DNA of 7,864 nucleotides from Flavobacteriaceae bacterium (GTDB lineage: Bacteria; Bacteroidota; Bacteroidia; Flavobacteriales; Flavobacteriaceae). Under the pieces are notes generated by a model. It was not told the DNA's origin. It worked only from the letters and a program-made list of their open reading frames with translations, and did no database searches. Shown here one piece after another: positions 1-6,283 of the stretch. The DNA lies in contig JABHGH010000023.1 in NCBI GenBank assembly GCA_018672145.1, forward strand, positions 1 to 7,864. Direction: 5' to 3'. Position 1 is the first letter of the stretch. Each line of letters starts with the position of its first letter. The position numbers and the translations under genes are program-made.

Positions 1-339
1 CAGAAAATCAATAAAAACGTGAAGCGACTGGCGCGTAAGTCTGCTCTAAGTTTAAAGGCAAAGAACAAATCTCTTACTGTTGTTGAGGATTTTGACTTTG
101 ACACGCCAAAAACAAAGTCGTTTTCAGCGGTGTTAAACGCATTAGGAGTTTCTGACAAAAAAGCTTTGCTCGTACTTGGTAGTGCTGGCAAGAATGTGTA
201 TTTGTCTGCACGTAATTTACAAGGTGCAGAAGTGGTAACCGATGCAGAAATTAGCACTTACAAAATTATCAATGCGCAGCATTTGATTTTGGCGGAAAGT
301 GCTGTTACTTCCATCGTTTCAAATTTGAATACTAAATAG
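1..339 (+). CDS. rplD: Large-subunit ribosomal protein L4 (uL4), 3' part
   Basis: This is the C-terminal 112 residues of L4; the 5' part lies before the window. The frame is open from base 1 (Q-K-I-N-K-N-V-K-R-L-A-R-K-S-A-L-S), so the GTG at 19 is an internal codon and not the start. L4 binds 23S rRNA early in 50S assembly, and its extended loop (not in the window) lines the exit tunnel. The visible part is the usual C-terminal alpha/beta region. It has the basic helix with RKSALS, the segment KALLVLG, and the late YKIINAQHLILAESAV helix region. The gene ends TAG, directly followed in frame by a second TAG, and rplW starts 7 nt after the first stop. In E. coli L4 also represses its own operon, but nothing here shows that. 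Confidence 0.96.
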   Translation, partial: QKINKNVKRLARKSALSLKAKNKSLTVVEDFDFDTPKTKSFSAVLNALGVSDKKALLVLGSAGKNVYLSARNLQGAEVVTDAEISTYKIINAQHLILAESAVTSIVSNLNTK

Positions 340-346
340 TAGCAAC

Positions 347-637
347 ATGAGTGTATTAATTAAACCCTTAGTTACTGAAAAAACAACAAGCGAAAGCGAG
401 TTGAGAAATCGCTACACTTTTTTGGTACATCCAAAAGCAAACAAAGTAGAGATTAAAAAAGCGGTAGAAGCCACTTATGGGGTAACTGTTGACAAAGTAA
501 GAACTCTGATTTATGGTCCTGAGCGTAGAACACGTTATACAAAGACCGGAATACAGAATGGAAAGACCAATGCGACCAAACGTGCAATTGTACAGGTAGC
601 AGAGGGTGATCAAATCGATTTTTATAGTAATTTATAA
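347..637 (+). CDS. rplW: Large-subunit ribosomal protein L23 (uL23)
   Basis: This 96-residue protein has the normal length for bacterial L23, which binds 23S rRNA at the tunnel exit and is the docking site for trigger factor and SRP. The N-terminal LIKPLVTEKT motif (residues 4-13) is the family signature. The block ANKVEIKKAVEATYGV (31-46) forms the central helix, and the region 60-80 is the basic rRNA-binding extension (RRTRYTKTG then NGKTNATKRA). The C-terminus DFYSNL matches what I recall of Bacteroidota homologues. The start is the first ATG after rplD, with no Shine-Dalgarno sequence upstream. rplB follows after 9 nt. Confidence 0.97.
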   Translation: MSVLIKPLVTEKTTSESELRNRYTFLVHPKANKVEIKKAVEATYGVTVDKVRTLIYGPERRTRYTKTGIQNGKTNATKRAIVQVAEGDQIDFYSNL

Positions 638-646
638 TCAAATAGG

Positions 647-1471
647 ATGTCAGTTAGAAAACTAAAACCTATAACACCTGGACAGCGCGGTAGAGTGGTC
701 AATGGATACGACGCCATCACCACTGATAAGCCGGAGAAAAGCTTGCTTGCTCCGAAAAAACGTTCTGGTGGTCGTAACAACAGCGGTCGTATGACTGTCC
801 GTTACCGCGGAGGAGGACATAAGAAACGCTATCGTGTCATTGACTTCAAGCGTAATCGCTTTGACAGTCCTGCTGAAGTACTGAGTATTGAGTATGATCC
901 AAACCGATCTGCCTTTATCGCATTGACGGAGTTTAAAGATGGCGAAAAGAGATACATCATTGCTCAAAACGGTTTACAGGTTGGACAAAAAGTCACTTCT
1001 GGCAATAAGGTTGCACCTGAAATTGGAAATGCAATGTCATTGGATAGCATTCCACTTGGTACCATCATTTCTTGTATTGAGCTTCACCCTAGTAAAGGTG
1101 CCGCTTTGGCAAGAAGTGCAGGTTCATTTGCACAGTTAATGGCGCGTGAAGGAAAATTTGCAACTATTAAATTGCCATCTGGTGAAACACGTCTTATACT
1201 AACGACCTGTATGGCAACAATTGGAGCGGTGTCCAACTCGGATCACCAATTACTTGTTTCTGGTAAAGCGGGTCGCACTCGCTGGCTTGGTCGTCGTCCA
1301 CGAACGCGTCCAGTAGCGATGAACCCTGTCGATCACCCCATGGGTGGTGGTGAAGGTCGTGCTTCGGGTGGGCACCCTCGTTCTAGAAACGGCATTCCTG
1401 CAAAAGGTTTCCGTACTAGAAATAAGACAAAAGCATCCAACAGATACATTGTTGAACGTAGAAGAAAATAA
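647..1471 (+). CDS. rplB: Large-subunit ribosomal protein L2 (uL2)
   Basis: L2 (274 residues, normal length) is a primary 23S rRNA-binding protein next to the peptidyl-transferase centre and helps join the subunits. The start MSVRKLKPITPGQR is typical. An RNA-binding OB-type domain spans about residues 40-115, with GGRNNSGRMTVRYRGGGHKKR at its start. An SH3-like domain follows (about 120-200, containing IPLGTII and ARSAGSFAQL). The C-terminal signature NPVDHPMGGGEGR lies around 226-238. His230 aligns with the E. coli histidine known as His229 that has been implicated in peptidyl transfer. The next E. coli histidine in that loop is Met232 here, which I recall as normal for Bacteroidota. Only 2 nt separate it from rpsS. 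Confidence 0.98.
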   Translation: MSVRKLKPITPGQRGRVVNGYDAITTDKPEKSLLAPKKRSGGRNNSGRMTVRYRGGGHKKRYRVIDFKRNRFDSPAEVLSIEYDPNRSAFIALTEFKDGEKRYIIAQNGLQVGQKVTSGNKVAPEIGNAMSLDSIPLGTIISCIELHPSKGAALARSAGSFAQLMAREGKFATIKLPSGETRLILTTCMATIGAVSNSDHQLLVSGKAGRTRWLGRRPRTRPVAMNPVDHPMGGGEGRASGGHPRSRNGIPAKGFRTRNKTKASNRYIVERRRK

Positions 1472-1473
1472 TC

Positions 1474-1752
1474 ATGGCTAGATCATTAAAAAAAGGACCT
1501 TACGTACACTATAGCTTGATCAAAAAGCTACAAGCAAATATTGATTCAGGTAAAAAGAATGTCATTAAAACATGGTCACGTGCATCCATGATCACGCCTG
1601 ATTTTGTAGGTCAGACGGTAGCTGTTCACAATGGTAAGCAGTTTATCCCTGTCTATGTTACAGAAAACATGGTTGGTCATAAATTGGGCGAGTTTTCACC
1701 AACACGCTCATTTAGAGGTCATGCAGGTGCAAAAAATAAAGGTAAAAAATAA
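1474..1752 (+). CDS. rpsS: Small-subunit ribosomal protein S19 (uS19)
   Basis: S19 (92 residues) sits in the head of the 30S subunit, where with S13 it contacts the A-site tRNA side and the central bridges to 50S. The N-terminus MARSLKKGPYV and the C-terminal signature around residues 62-83 (VTENMVGHKLGEFSPTR then SFRGH) are both complete. The tail is short and lysine-rich (AKNKGKK). The start ATG lies 2 nt after the rplB stop and the gene ends 2 nt before rplV, so translation is probably coupled with both neighbours. No unusual residues are seen. Confidence 0.98.
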   Translation: MARSLKKGPYVHYSLIKKLQANIDSGKKNVIKTWSRASMITPDFVGQTVAVHNGKQFIPVYVTENMVGHKLGEFSPTRSFRGHAGAKNKGKK

Positions 1753-1754
1753 CT

Positions 1755-2162
1755 ATGGGAGTTCGTAAACGCAAATCCGCAGAACAGTTAAAAGAAGCGC
1801 GCAAGCATGTAGCTTTCGCGAAGCTAAACAACTGCCCAACCTCACCACGTAAAATGCGCCTTATGGCAGATTTGATCCGTGGCGAAGGTGTTGATAAAGC
1901 CCTTTCGATCCTTCGATTTAGTCCAAAAGAATCTTCGGGTCGTTTGGAGAAGTTAGTACTTTCGGCAGTTGCCAACTGGCAAGCTAAAAACGAAGAAGGC
2001 GACCTTGAAAAAGCAGGGTTGTTTGTCAAAGAAATTCGTGTCGACAGTGCTCGTATGTTAAAAAGATTACGCCCGGCTCCACAAGGTCGTGCGCATCGAA
2101 TTCGTAAACGCTCTAATCACGTTACCCTCGTGCTCGGAGCTCAAGATAATGCTCAAAGCTAA
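1755..2162 (+). CDS. rplV: Large-subunit ribosomal protein L22 (uL22)
   Basis: L22 (135 residues) binds 23S rRNA, and its long beta-hairpin lines the exit tunnel opposite L4. The globular part contains CPTSPRKMRLMADLIRG (residues 27-43), the standard helix-and-loop signature. The hairpin covers about residues 98-122, with MLKRLRPAPQGRAHRIRKRS as its basic tip and strands. Deletions or insertions here confer macrolide resistance in other bacteria, but the hairpin looks full length. The N-terminal extension (about 15 residues before the conserved core) and the short DNAQS tail make the protein longer than the roughly 110-residue E. coli form. It starts 2 nt after rpsS. Confidence 0.97.
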   Translation: MGVRKRKSAEQLKEARKHVAFAKLNNCPTSPRKMRLMADLIRGEGVDKALSILRFSPKESSGRLEKLVLSAVANWQAKNEEGDLEKAGLFVKEIRVDSARMLKRLRPAPQGRAHRIRKRSNHVTLVLGAQDNAQS

Positions 2163-2170
2163 TTAGTACT

Positions 2171-2890
2171 ATGGGACAAAAAACAAATCCGATTGGTAAT
2201 CGAATAGGAATCATCCGAGGATGGGAGTCCAACTGGTATGGTGGCCGTGATTATGGTGACAAATTGTCTGAAGATGACAAAATCCGTCGCTATATTTTTG
2301 CACGTCTGGCCAAAGCCAGTGTTTCTCGTATTATCATCGAAAGAACACTCAAACTTGTAACAGTAACGATCACAACTGCTCGACCAGGAATTATCATTGG
2401 TAAAGGTGGTTCTGAAGTAGACCGTTTGAAGGAAGAGTTAAAGAAAATCACAGGCAAGGAAGTTCAGCTCAACATATTTGAGATTAAACGTCCCGAGCTT
2501 GAAGCACAATTGGTCGCAGCAAGCATTGCACGTCAGATTGAAAGCCGTATTTCATTTCGTCGCGCAATCAAGATGGCAATCGCTGCTTCTATGCGTATGA
2601 ATGCAGAAGGAATCAAGGTTCAGATCTCTGGTCGTTTGAACGGAGCAGAAATGGCTCGTTCAGAAAACTATAAAGACGGACGCATCCCATTATCCACTTT
2701 CCGTGCAGATATTGATTATGCATTGGTTGAAGCTCGTACGACTTATGGTCGCATTGGTATTAAGGTGTGGATTATGAAAGGTGAAGTTTACGGTAAGCGT
2801 GAACTGTCTCCGCTCGTTGGAATGAGCTTGAATGCCACCAAAGGTAAAAATGATAAACGTTCAGGTCGAGGAGCCCGAAGAAGAAAGTAA
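2171..2890 (+). CDS. rpsC: Small-subunit ribosomal protein S3 (uS3)
   Basis: S3 (239 residues) lies at the mRNA entry channel of the 30S subunit and, with S4 and S5, supports mRNA unwinding. The start MGQKTNPIGNRIGI is conserved. A type II KH domain occupies about residues 40-110, with its GxxG loop GKGG at 77-80 inside RPGIIIGKGG. The C-terminal domain has SGRLNGAEMARSE (153-165) and IGIKVWIMKGE (195-205). The basic pair Arg130-Arg131 and Lys134 match the positions tied to helicase activity in E. coli S3. The tail is basic (KRSGRGARRRK). It begins 8 nt after rplV and ends 8 nt before rplP. Confidence 0.98.
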   Translation: MGQKTNPIGNRIGIIRGWESNWYGGRDYGDKLSEDDKIRRYIFARLAKASVSRIIIERTLKLVTVTITTARPGIIIGKGGSEVDRLKEELKKITGKEVQLNIFEIKRPELEAQLVAASIARQIESRISFRRAIKMAIAASMRMNAEGIKVQISGRLNGAEMARSENYKDGRIPLSTFRADIDYALVEARTTYGRIGIKVWIMKGEVYGKRELSPLVGMSLNATKGKNDKRSGRGARRRK

Positions 2891-2898
2891 AAAGCGAT

Positions 2899-3318
2899 AT
2901 GTTATCACCTAAAAAAACCAAGTACAGAAAAATGCAGAAAGGCCGCATGAAAGGTCTCTCTCAGCGTGGGCACAGATTATCAAACGGTATGTTTGGTATC
3001 AAAGCTTTGGACTCCGTATTTGTGACTTCTCGTCAGATTGAGGCAGCTCGTATTGCTGCAACTCGATACATGAAGAGAGAGGGGCAATTGTGGATAAAAA
3101 TTTTCCCAGATAAACCAATCACCAAGAAACCATTGGAGGTTCGTATGGGTAAAGGAAAAGGTGCTCTTGATCACTATGTAGCCGTGGTGAAACCAGGTCG
3201 TATTTTATTTGAAATATCTGGTGTGCCCATCGACGTTGCCAAAGAAGCTTTACGCTTGGCATCTCAAAAGCTACCTGTTAAAACAAAATTTGTAATTGCG
3301 CGTGATTACGACGCTTAA
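2899..3318 (+). CDS. rplP: Large-subunit ribosomal protein L16 (uL16)
   Basis: L16 (139 residues) joins the 50S late and organises the A-site tRNA corridor near the peptidyl-transferase centre. Recognisable blocks are MLSPKKTKYRKMQKGR at the N-terminus, RQIEAARIAATRYMKR (45-60), FPDKPITKKPLEVRMGKGKG (69-88) and the C-terminal KLPVKTKFV. Arg82 aligns with E. coli Arg81, which is hydroxylated there. Three positions depart from what I recall as usual: Asn29 where the loop normally has Phe, Phe41 where many homologues have Trp, and His92-Tyr93 where Tyr-Trp is usual. The frame is intact and the length normal, so it is read as functional. rpmC follows after 11 nt. Confidence 0.97.
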   Translation: MLSPKKTKYRKMQKGRMKGLSQRGHRLSNGMFGIKALDSVFVTSRQIEAARIAATRYMKREGQLWIKIFPDKPITKKPLEVRMGKGKGALDHYVAVVKPGRILFEISGVPIDVAKEALRLASQKLPVKTKFVIARDYDA

Positions 3319-3329
3319 TATCATTAGTA

Positions 3330-3527
3330 ATGAAGCAGAAAGAAGTTAGTACCCTATCATTGGATGAGTTGCAAGACAAGTTGGCTCAGATGCAAAAAAG
3401 CTACAAAGAGGCAAAGTTCACGCATGCACTCTCTAATTTGGAGAACCCATTGCAGTTGCGTTCACAACGCAGAATAATTGCAAGACTGCAGACTGAATTA
3501 AATCTACGTAAAACGCAGGAAGCGTAA
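3330..3527 (+). CDS. rpmC: Large-subunit ribosomal protein L29 (uL29)
   Basis: L29 (65 residues) is a small two-helix protein near the tunnel exit beside L23. The sequence is nearly all helix: the first helix runs over about residues 9-36 (LSLDELQDKLAQMQKSYKEA) and the second over 40-62. The signature NPLQLRSQRRIIARLQTEL (39-57) places it in the family without doubt. The start is an ATG 11 nt after rplP with no Shine-Dalgarno sequence. rpsQ begins 7 nt after its stop, the standard L16-L29-S17 order. Confidence 0.96.
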   Translation: MKQKEVSTLSLDELQDKLAQMQKSYKEAKFTHALSNLENPLQLRSQRRIIARLQTELNLRKTQEA

Positions 3528-3534
3528 TTGGATT

Positions 3535-3792
3535 ATGGAAACTAGAAATTTAAGAAAAGAACGAATTGGTGTAGTAACCAGCAACAAAATGCAGAAGTCA
3601 ATTGTTGTTAGCGAAGTTAAGCGTGTTAAACACCCGATGTACGGAAAGTTTGTTTTGAAAACAAAAAAGTATGTCGCACACGACGAAACAAATGATTGCA
3701 ATATCGGAGACACGGTTCGCATCATGGAAACACGACCACTCAGCGCGTCGAAATGCTGGAGATTGGTTGAAATCATTGAAAGAGCAAAATAA
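3535..3792 (+). CDS. rpsQ: Small-subunit ribosomal protein S17 (uS17)
   Basis: S17 (85 residues) is a primary 16S rRNA-binding protein of the 30S body with an OB fold. The N-terminus RNLRKERIGVVTSNKMQKSI (residues 4-23) gives the first strands and the KMQKS loop. RVKHPMYGK (30-38) is the conserved rRNA-contact loop. The C-terminal signature is GDTVRIMETRPLSASKCW (58-75) followed by RLVEI. The stop codon overlaps the rplN start by one base, which links the S10-type part of the cluster directly to the spc-type part. Confidence 0.98.
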   Translation: METRNLRKERIGVVTSNKMQKSIVVSEVKRVKHPMYGKFVLKTKKYVAHDETNDCNIGDTVRIMETRPLSASKCWRLVEIIERAK

Positions 3793-3794
3793 TG
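3790..3794 (+). other. Stop/start overlap between rpsQ and rplN (TAATG)
   Basis: The TAA of rpsQ (3790-3792) and the ATG of rplN (3792-3794) share one A. It is the only gene overlap in the window, and it falls at the junction that separates the S10 and spc operons in E. coli. It leaves no room for a promoter or terminator between the two groups and suggests that rplN is translated by ribosomes terminating on rpsQ. The coupling is an inference from geometry. Confidence 0.85.
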
Positions 3795-4160
3795 GTACAA
3801 CAAGAATCAAGACTTAAAGTTGCGGACAATACAGGTGCTAAGGAAGTGCTCACGATTCGCGTTCTCGGAGGAACAAAGCGTAGATACGCTTCTATTGGTG
3901 ACAAAATTGTAGTTACCGTGAAGGACTCAACTCCAAACGGTACGGTCAAAAAAGGACAAGTATCTACGGCTGTTGTTGTGCGAACAAAAAAAGAAATTCG
4001 TCGTGCTGATGGTTCATACATTCGCTTTGATGAAAACGCATGTGTGTTGCTTGAACCAACTGGTGAAATGCGCGGAACACGTGTATTTGGTCCCGTAGCA
4101 CGTGAGTTACGTGATAAGAAATTTATGAAAATTATTTCATTAGCCCCTGAGGTTTTATAA
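3792..4160 (+). CDS. rplN: Large-subunit ribosomal protein L14 (uL14)
   Basis: L14 (122 residues, the usual bacterial length) is a beta-barrel protein on the 50S interface, where it forms bridges to 16S rRNA and is the target of the silencing factor RsfS. Conserved features are MVQQESRLKVADNTGAKE (1-18), the VLGGTKRRYASIGDKIV strand-loop (24-40), and the C-terminal block GEMRGTRVFGPVARELRDK (91-109). The last is followed by KFMKIISLAPEVL. The ATG overlaps the rpsQ stop, and the protein N-terminus confirms this start. rplX follows after 8 nt. Confidence 0.98.
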   Translation: MVQQESRLKVADNTGAKEVLTIRVLGGTKRRYASIGDKIVVTVKDSTPNGTVKKGQVSTAVVVRTKKEIRRADGSYIRFDENACVLLEPTGEMRGTRVFGPVARELRDKKFMKIISLAPEVL

Positions 4161-4168
4161 GTAAAGGC

Positions 4169-4480
4169 ATGAAGAAAAGTAAATTAAAAACAGGAGATAC
4201 AGTTCGCATAATTGCTGGTGATCATAAAGGGTCAGAAGGCAAAATAATGAAACTGTTTTTCGAAAAGGATAAAGCCATTGTTGAGGGCGTAAATTTGGTG
4301 AAGCGTCATACCAAGCCAAATGCACAAAATCCACAAGGCGGTATTGTTGAAAAAGAAGCTGCGATTCATATTTCCAACTTGTCGTTGATCACTGCTGATG
4401 GTGACACAACTCGCATTGGATATCAAATGAATGGCGACAATAAAGAACGTATTTCACGTAAAACAAAAGAAGTAATTTAG
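4169..4480 (+). CDS. rplX: Large-subunit ribosomal protein L24 (uL24)
   Basis: L24 (103 residues) is an early 50S assembly initiator that ends up near the tunnel exit. A KOW motif covers about residues 5-32, with LKTGDTVRIIAGDHKGSEGKI showing the typical GD..KG..G pattern. The following VEGVNLVKRHTKP (38-50) and GGIVEKEAAIHISNLSL (57-73) are diagnostic of bacterial L24. The C-terminus is a short basic tail (ERISRKTKEVI). It ends in TAG, one of two non-TAA stops in the window, and rplE begins after a single base. Confidence 0.97.
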   Translation: MKKSKLKTGDTVRIIAGDHKGSEGKIMKLFFEKDKAIVEGVNLVKRHTKPNAQNPQGGIVEKEAAIHISNLSLITADGDTTRIGYQMNGDNKERISRKTKEVI

Positions 4481-4481
4481 C

Positions 4482-5027
4482 ATGGTACCTAGACTAAAAC
4501 AAGAATATAACGATCGTGTTATTTCGGCTATGACTGAAGAGTTCAGCTATGGAAACAAGATGGAAGTGCCAAAACTTCAAAAGATCGTGATCAGCCGTGG
4601 CGTTGGTGCTGCTGTTGCCGACAAGAAATTGGTTGAACATGCCATTGATGAGTTAACAACAATATCGGGTCAAAAAGCGGTGGCTACAATTTCCAAGAAA
4701 GATGTTGCAAACTTTAAGTTGCGTAAAGGGATGCCAATTGGTGCACGTGTAACGTTGCGTGGTGATCGTATGTATGAATTTCTAGATCGTTTGGTTACTG
4801 CTGCCCTTCCAAGGGTTCGTGATTTCGGTGGCGTAAAAGCTAGTGGATTTGATGGAAGAGGTAATTACAACTTAGGAATTACCGAACAAATTATTTTCCC
4901 AGAGATCGACATCGATAAGGTAGCAAAGATCGCTGGTATGGACATCACATTTGTGACGTCTGCACAAACAGATAAAGAAGCAAAATCATTATTAACTCAA
5001 TTGGGCTTGCCTTTTAAAAACAATTAA
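4482..5027 (+). CDS. rplE: Large-subunit ribosomal protein L5 (uL5)
   Basis: L5 (181 residues, normal length) binds 5S rRNA in the central protuberance together with L18 and contacts P-site tRNA and the 30S head. Visible family blocks are VPKLQKIVISRGVG (29-42), the GQKAVATISKKDVANFKLRKGMP stretch (63-85) and ARVTLRGDRMYEFLDRL (88-104). These are followed by the signature RVRDFGGVKASGFDGRGNYN (111-130) and the phrase EQIIFPEID. The ATG lies one base after the rplX stop. In E. coli the S8 operator lies at the start of this gene; I could not recognise such a structure here. Confidence 0.98.
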   Translation: MVPRLKQEYNDRVISAMTEEFSYGNKMEVPKLQKIVISRGVGAAVADKKLVEHAIDELTTISGQKAVATISKKDVANFKLRKGMPIGARVTLRGDRMYEFLDRLVTAALPRVRDFGGVKASGFDGRGNYNLGITEQIIFPEIDIDKVAKIAGMDITFVTSAQTDKEAKSLLTQLGLPFKNN

Positions 5028-5028
5028 T

Positions 5029-5298
5029 ATGGCTAAAGAATCAATGAAGGCCCGTGAGGTCAAACGTGCAAAACTAACTGCTAAATATGCGGATAAGCGC
5101 AAAGCATTAAAAGAAGCAGGGGACTATGAAGCTCTTCAGAAGCTTCCCAAAAATGCGTCACCTGTTCGTATGCACAATCGTTGCAAACTGACGGGTCGTC
5201 CAAAAGGATATATGCGTCAATTCGGTGTTTCACGTGTTATGTTTCGTGAAATGGCAAATAAAGGTTTAATCCCTGGTGTTAGAAAAGCCAGCTGGTAA
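5029..5298 (+). CDS. rpsN: Small-subunit ribosomal protein S14 (uS14), zinc-free type
   Basis: S14 (89 residues) belongs to the head of the 30S subunit beside S3 and S10. The C-terminal half is diagnostic: SPVRMHNRCKLTGRPKGY (44-61), then FGVSRVMFREMANKGLIPGV and the final KASW. Only one cysteine (Cys52) is present, so the two CxxC pairs of the zinc-binding form are missing. This is the longer zinc-independent paralogue, as in E. coli (about 100 residues), and at 89 residues it is the short version of that type that is common in Bacteroidota. The start lies one base after rplE. Confidence 0.97.
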   Translation: MAKESMKAREVKRAKLTAKYADKRKALKEAGDYEALQKLPKNASPVRMHNRCKLTGRPKGYMRQFGVSRVMFREMANKGLIPGVRKASW

Positions 5299-5309
5299 TA
5301 TAGAATAGT

Positions 5310-5708
5310 ATGAACACAGATCCAATAGCAGATTTTTTAACTCGCATCCGAAACGCAAATAGCGCTGGTCACCGTGTAGTTGATATTCCCGCTTCAAAGC
5401 TCAAACTCGAAATAACAAAGATCCTTTTTGATCAAGGGTATATTTTAAGTTACAAGAAAGAAGAAACGAATGCACAAGGAGTAATCAAGATTGCATTAAA
5501 GTATGATCCGATTTCGAAAGATCCAGTGATAAAAAAGCTCCAGCGTGCGAGTACACCTGGGTTACGTAAATACACTGGTTCGGACGACATTCCACGTGTG
5601 TTAAATGGATTAGGCGTTGCCATCATGTCAACTTCTCACGGGGTGATGACTGGTAAGCAAGCGAAAAATGAAAATGTAGGGGGTGAAGTGCTCTGCTACG
5701 TATATTAA
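5310..5708 (+). CDS. rpsH: Small-subunit ribosomal protein S8 (uS8)
   Basis: S8 (132 residues) is a primary binder of 16S rRNA helix 21 and is needed for assembly of the 30S platform. The N-terminal domain begins with the classical DPIADFLTRIRNAN (4-17) and IPASKLKLEI (26-35). The C-terminal domain carries STPGLRKY (81-88), GLGVAIMSTSHGVMT (100-114) and the end GGEVLCYVY. Residue 115 is Gly where Asp is common in other bacteria. S8 represses the spc operon in E. coli, and no equivalent control element is visible here. It begins 11 nt after rpsN and is followed by the largest gap of the window. Confidence 0.98.
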   Translation: MNTDPIADFLTRIRNANSAGHRVVDIPASKLKLEITKILFDQGYILSYKKEETNAQGVIKIALKYDPISKDPVIKKLQRASTPGLRKYTGSDDIPRVLNGLGVAIMSTSHGVMTGKQAKNENVGGEVLCYVY

Positions 5709-5728
5709 AAAACAGTAAAGAATAAATC
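5709..5728 (+). other. Longest intergenic gap (rpsH-rplF), A-rich leader
   Basis: This 20-nt spacer is the largest in the window. Thirteen of its bases are A, and it holds no GGAG-like sequence, no inverted repeat and no terminator U-tract. An A-rich, unstructured leader is the form in which Bacteroidota mRNAs often recruit ribosomes without a Shine-Dalgarno helix. Its role as a ribosome-loading leader for rplF is inferred. Confidence 0.5.
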
Positions 5729-6271
5729 ATGTCACGAGTAGGAAATAATCCGATTTCAATACCAGAAGGTGTGAGCGTTGATGTTCAATCAGACGTTATT
5801 ACGGTCAAAGGAAAGTTGGGTGAATTAAGCCAGTCATACGACACAGTGAAAATTACCCAAGAAGGCACCACTTTAAAAGTAAGCCGTCCCTCTGAGTCAA
5901 AACCTGATAGAGCAAAACACGGACTGTACCGTGCGTTAGTCAACAATATGGTTGAGGGCGTTTCTCAAGGTTTCAGCAAAGAATTAGAACTTGTAGGTGT
6001 TGGATATAGAGCATCAAACCAGGGTCAAAAATTAGATCTTGCTTTAGGATTTTCTCACAATATTGTTTTTGAGATTCCAATTGAAGTAAAGCTTGAAACC
6101 ATTTCTGAAAAAGGTAAAAATCCAATCGTAAAACTTTTTTCTTATGACAAGCAATTGTTGGGAGCTGTCGTTGCAAAGATTCGATCTTTCCGCAAACCAG
6201 AGCCATATAAAGGAAAAGGAATCAAGTTTGTAGGTGAACAAATTCGTAGAAAAGCAGGTAAATCTGCATAA
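5729..6271 (+). CDS. rplF: Large-subunit ribosomal protein L6 (uL6)
   Basis: L6 (180 residues) lies near the factor-binding site at the base of the L7/L12 stalk, close to the sarcin-ricin loop. It is built of two similar alpha/beta domains, here about residues 1-82 and 83-180. MSRVGNNPISIPEGV (1-15) and VKGKLGELSQ (26-35) mark the first, and ELVGVGYRASNQG (87-99) with LGFSHNI the second. The C-terminal signature PEPYKGKGIKF (157-167) and GEQIRRKAGKSA close it. All are intact. rplR begins 12 nt later. Confidence 0.98.
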   Translation: MSRVGNNPISIPEGVSVDVQSDVITVKGKLGELSQSYDTVKITQEGTTLKVSRPSESKPDRAKHGLYRALVNNMVEGVSQGFSKELELVGVGYRASNQGQKLDLALGFSHNIVFEIPIEVKLETISEKGKNPIVKLFSYDKQLLGAVVAKIRSFRKPEPYKGKGIKFVGEQIRRKAGKSA

Positions 6272-6283
6272 CGTAAAAAAGTT

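Noticed and set aside
19..21. GTG as a start for a 106-residue protein
   Set aside because: The same frame is open to base 1 and the residues before it continue the L4 sequence, so the GTG is an internal valine codon.
2293..2300. TATTTTTG, matching the Bacteroidota -7 promoter element TAnnTTTG, inside rpsC; similar matches at 2988-2995 in rplP and 4290-4297 in rplX
   Set aside because: None has a TTG element at the usual distance upstream, all lie within coding sequence, and chance matches to such a short motif are expected in AT-rich DNA.
2938..2942. Internal ATG-rich and AGG-containing stretches that look like Shine-Dalgarno sites (AAAGG here; GAGG at 4149-4152, AGGA at 3517-3520)
   Set aside because: They lie within codons or 15-20 nt from the nearest start, which is outside the working distance for ribosome binding.
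4440..4540. Possible S8-binding operator at the rplX-rplE junction, as in E. coli
   Set aside because: I could not recognise a helix with the S8-site core here, and autoregulation of this operon by S8 is not known to me for Bacteroidota; a covariance-model search would settle it.
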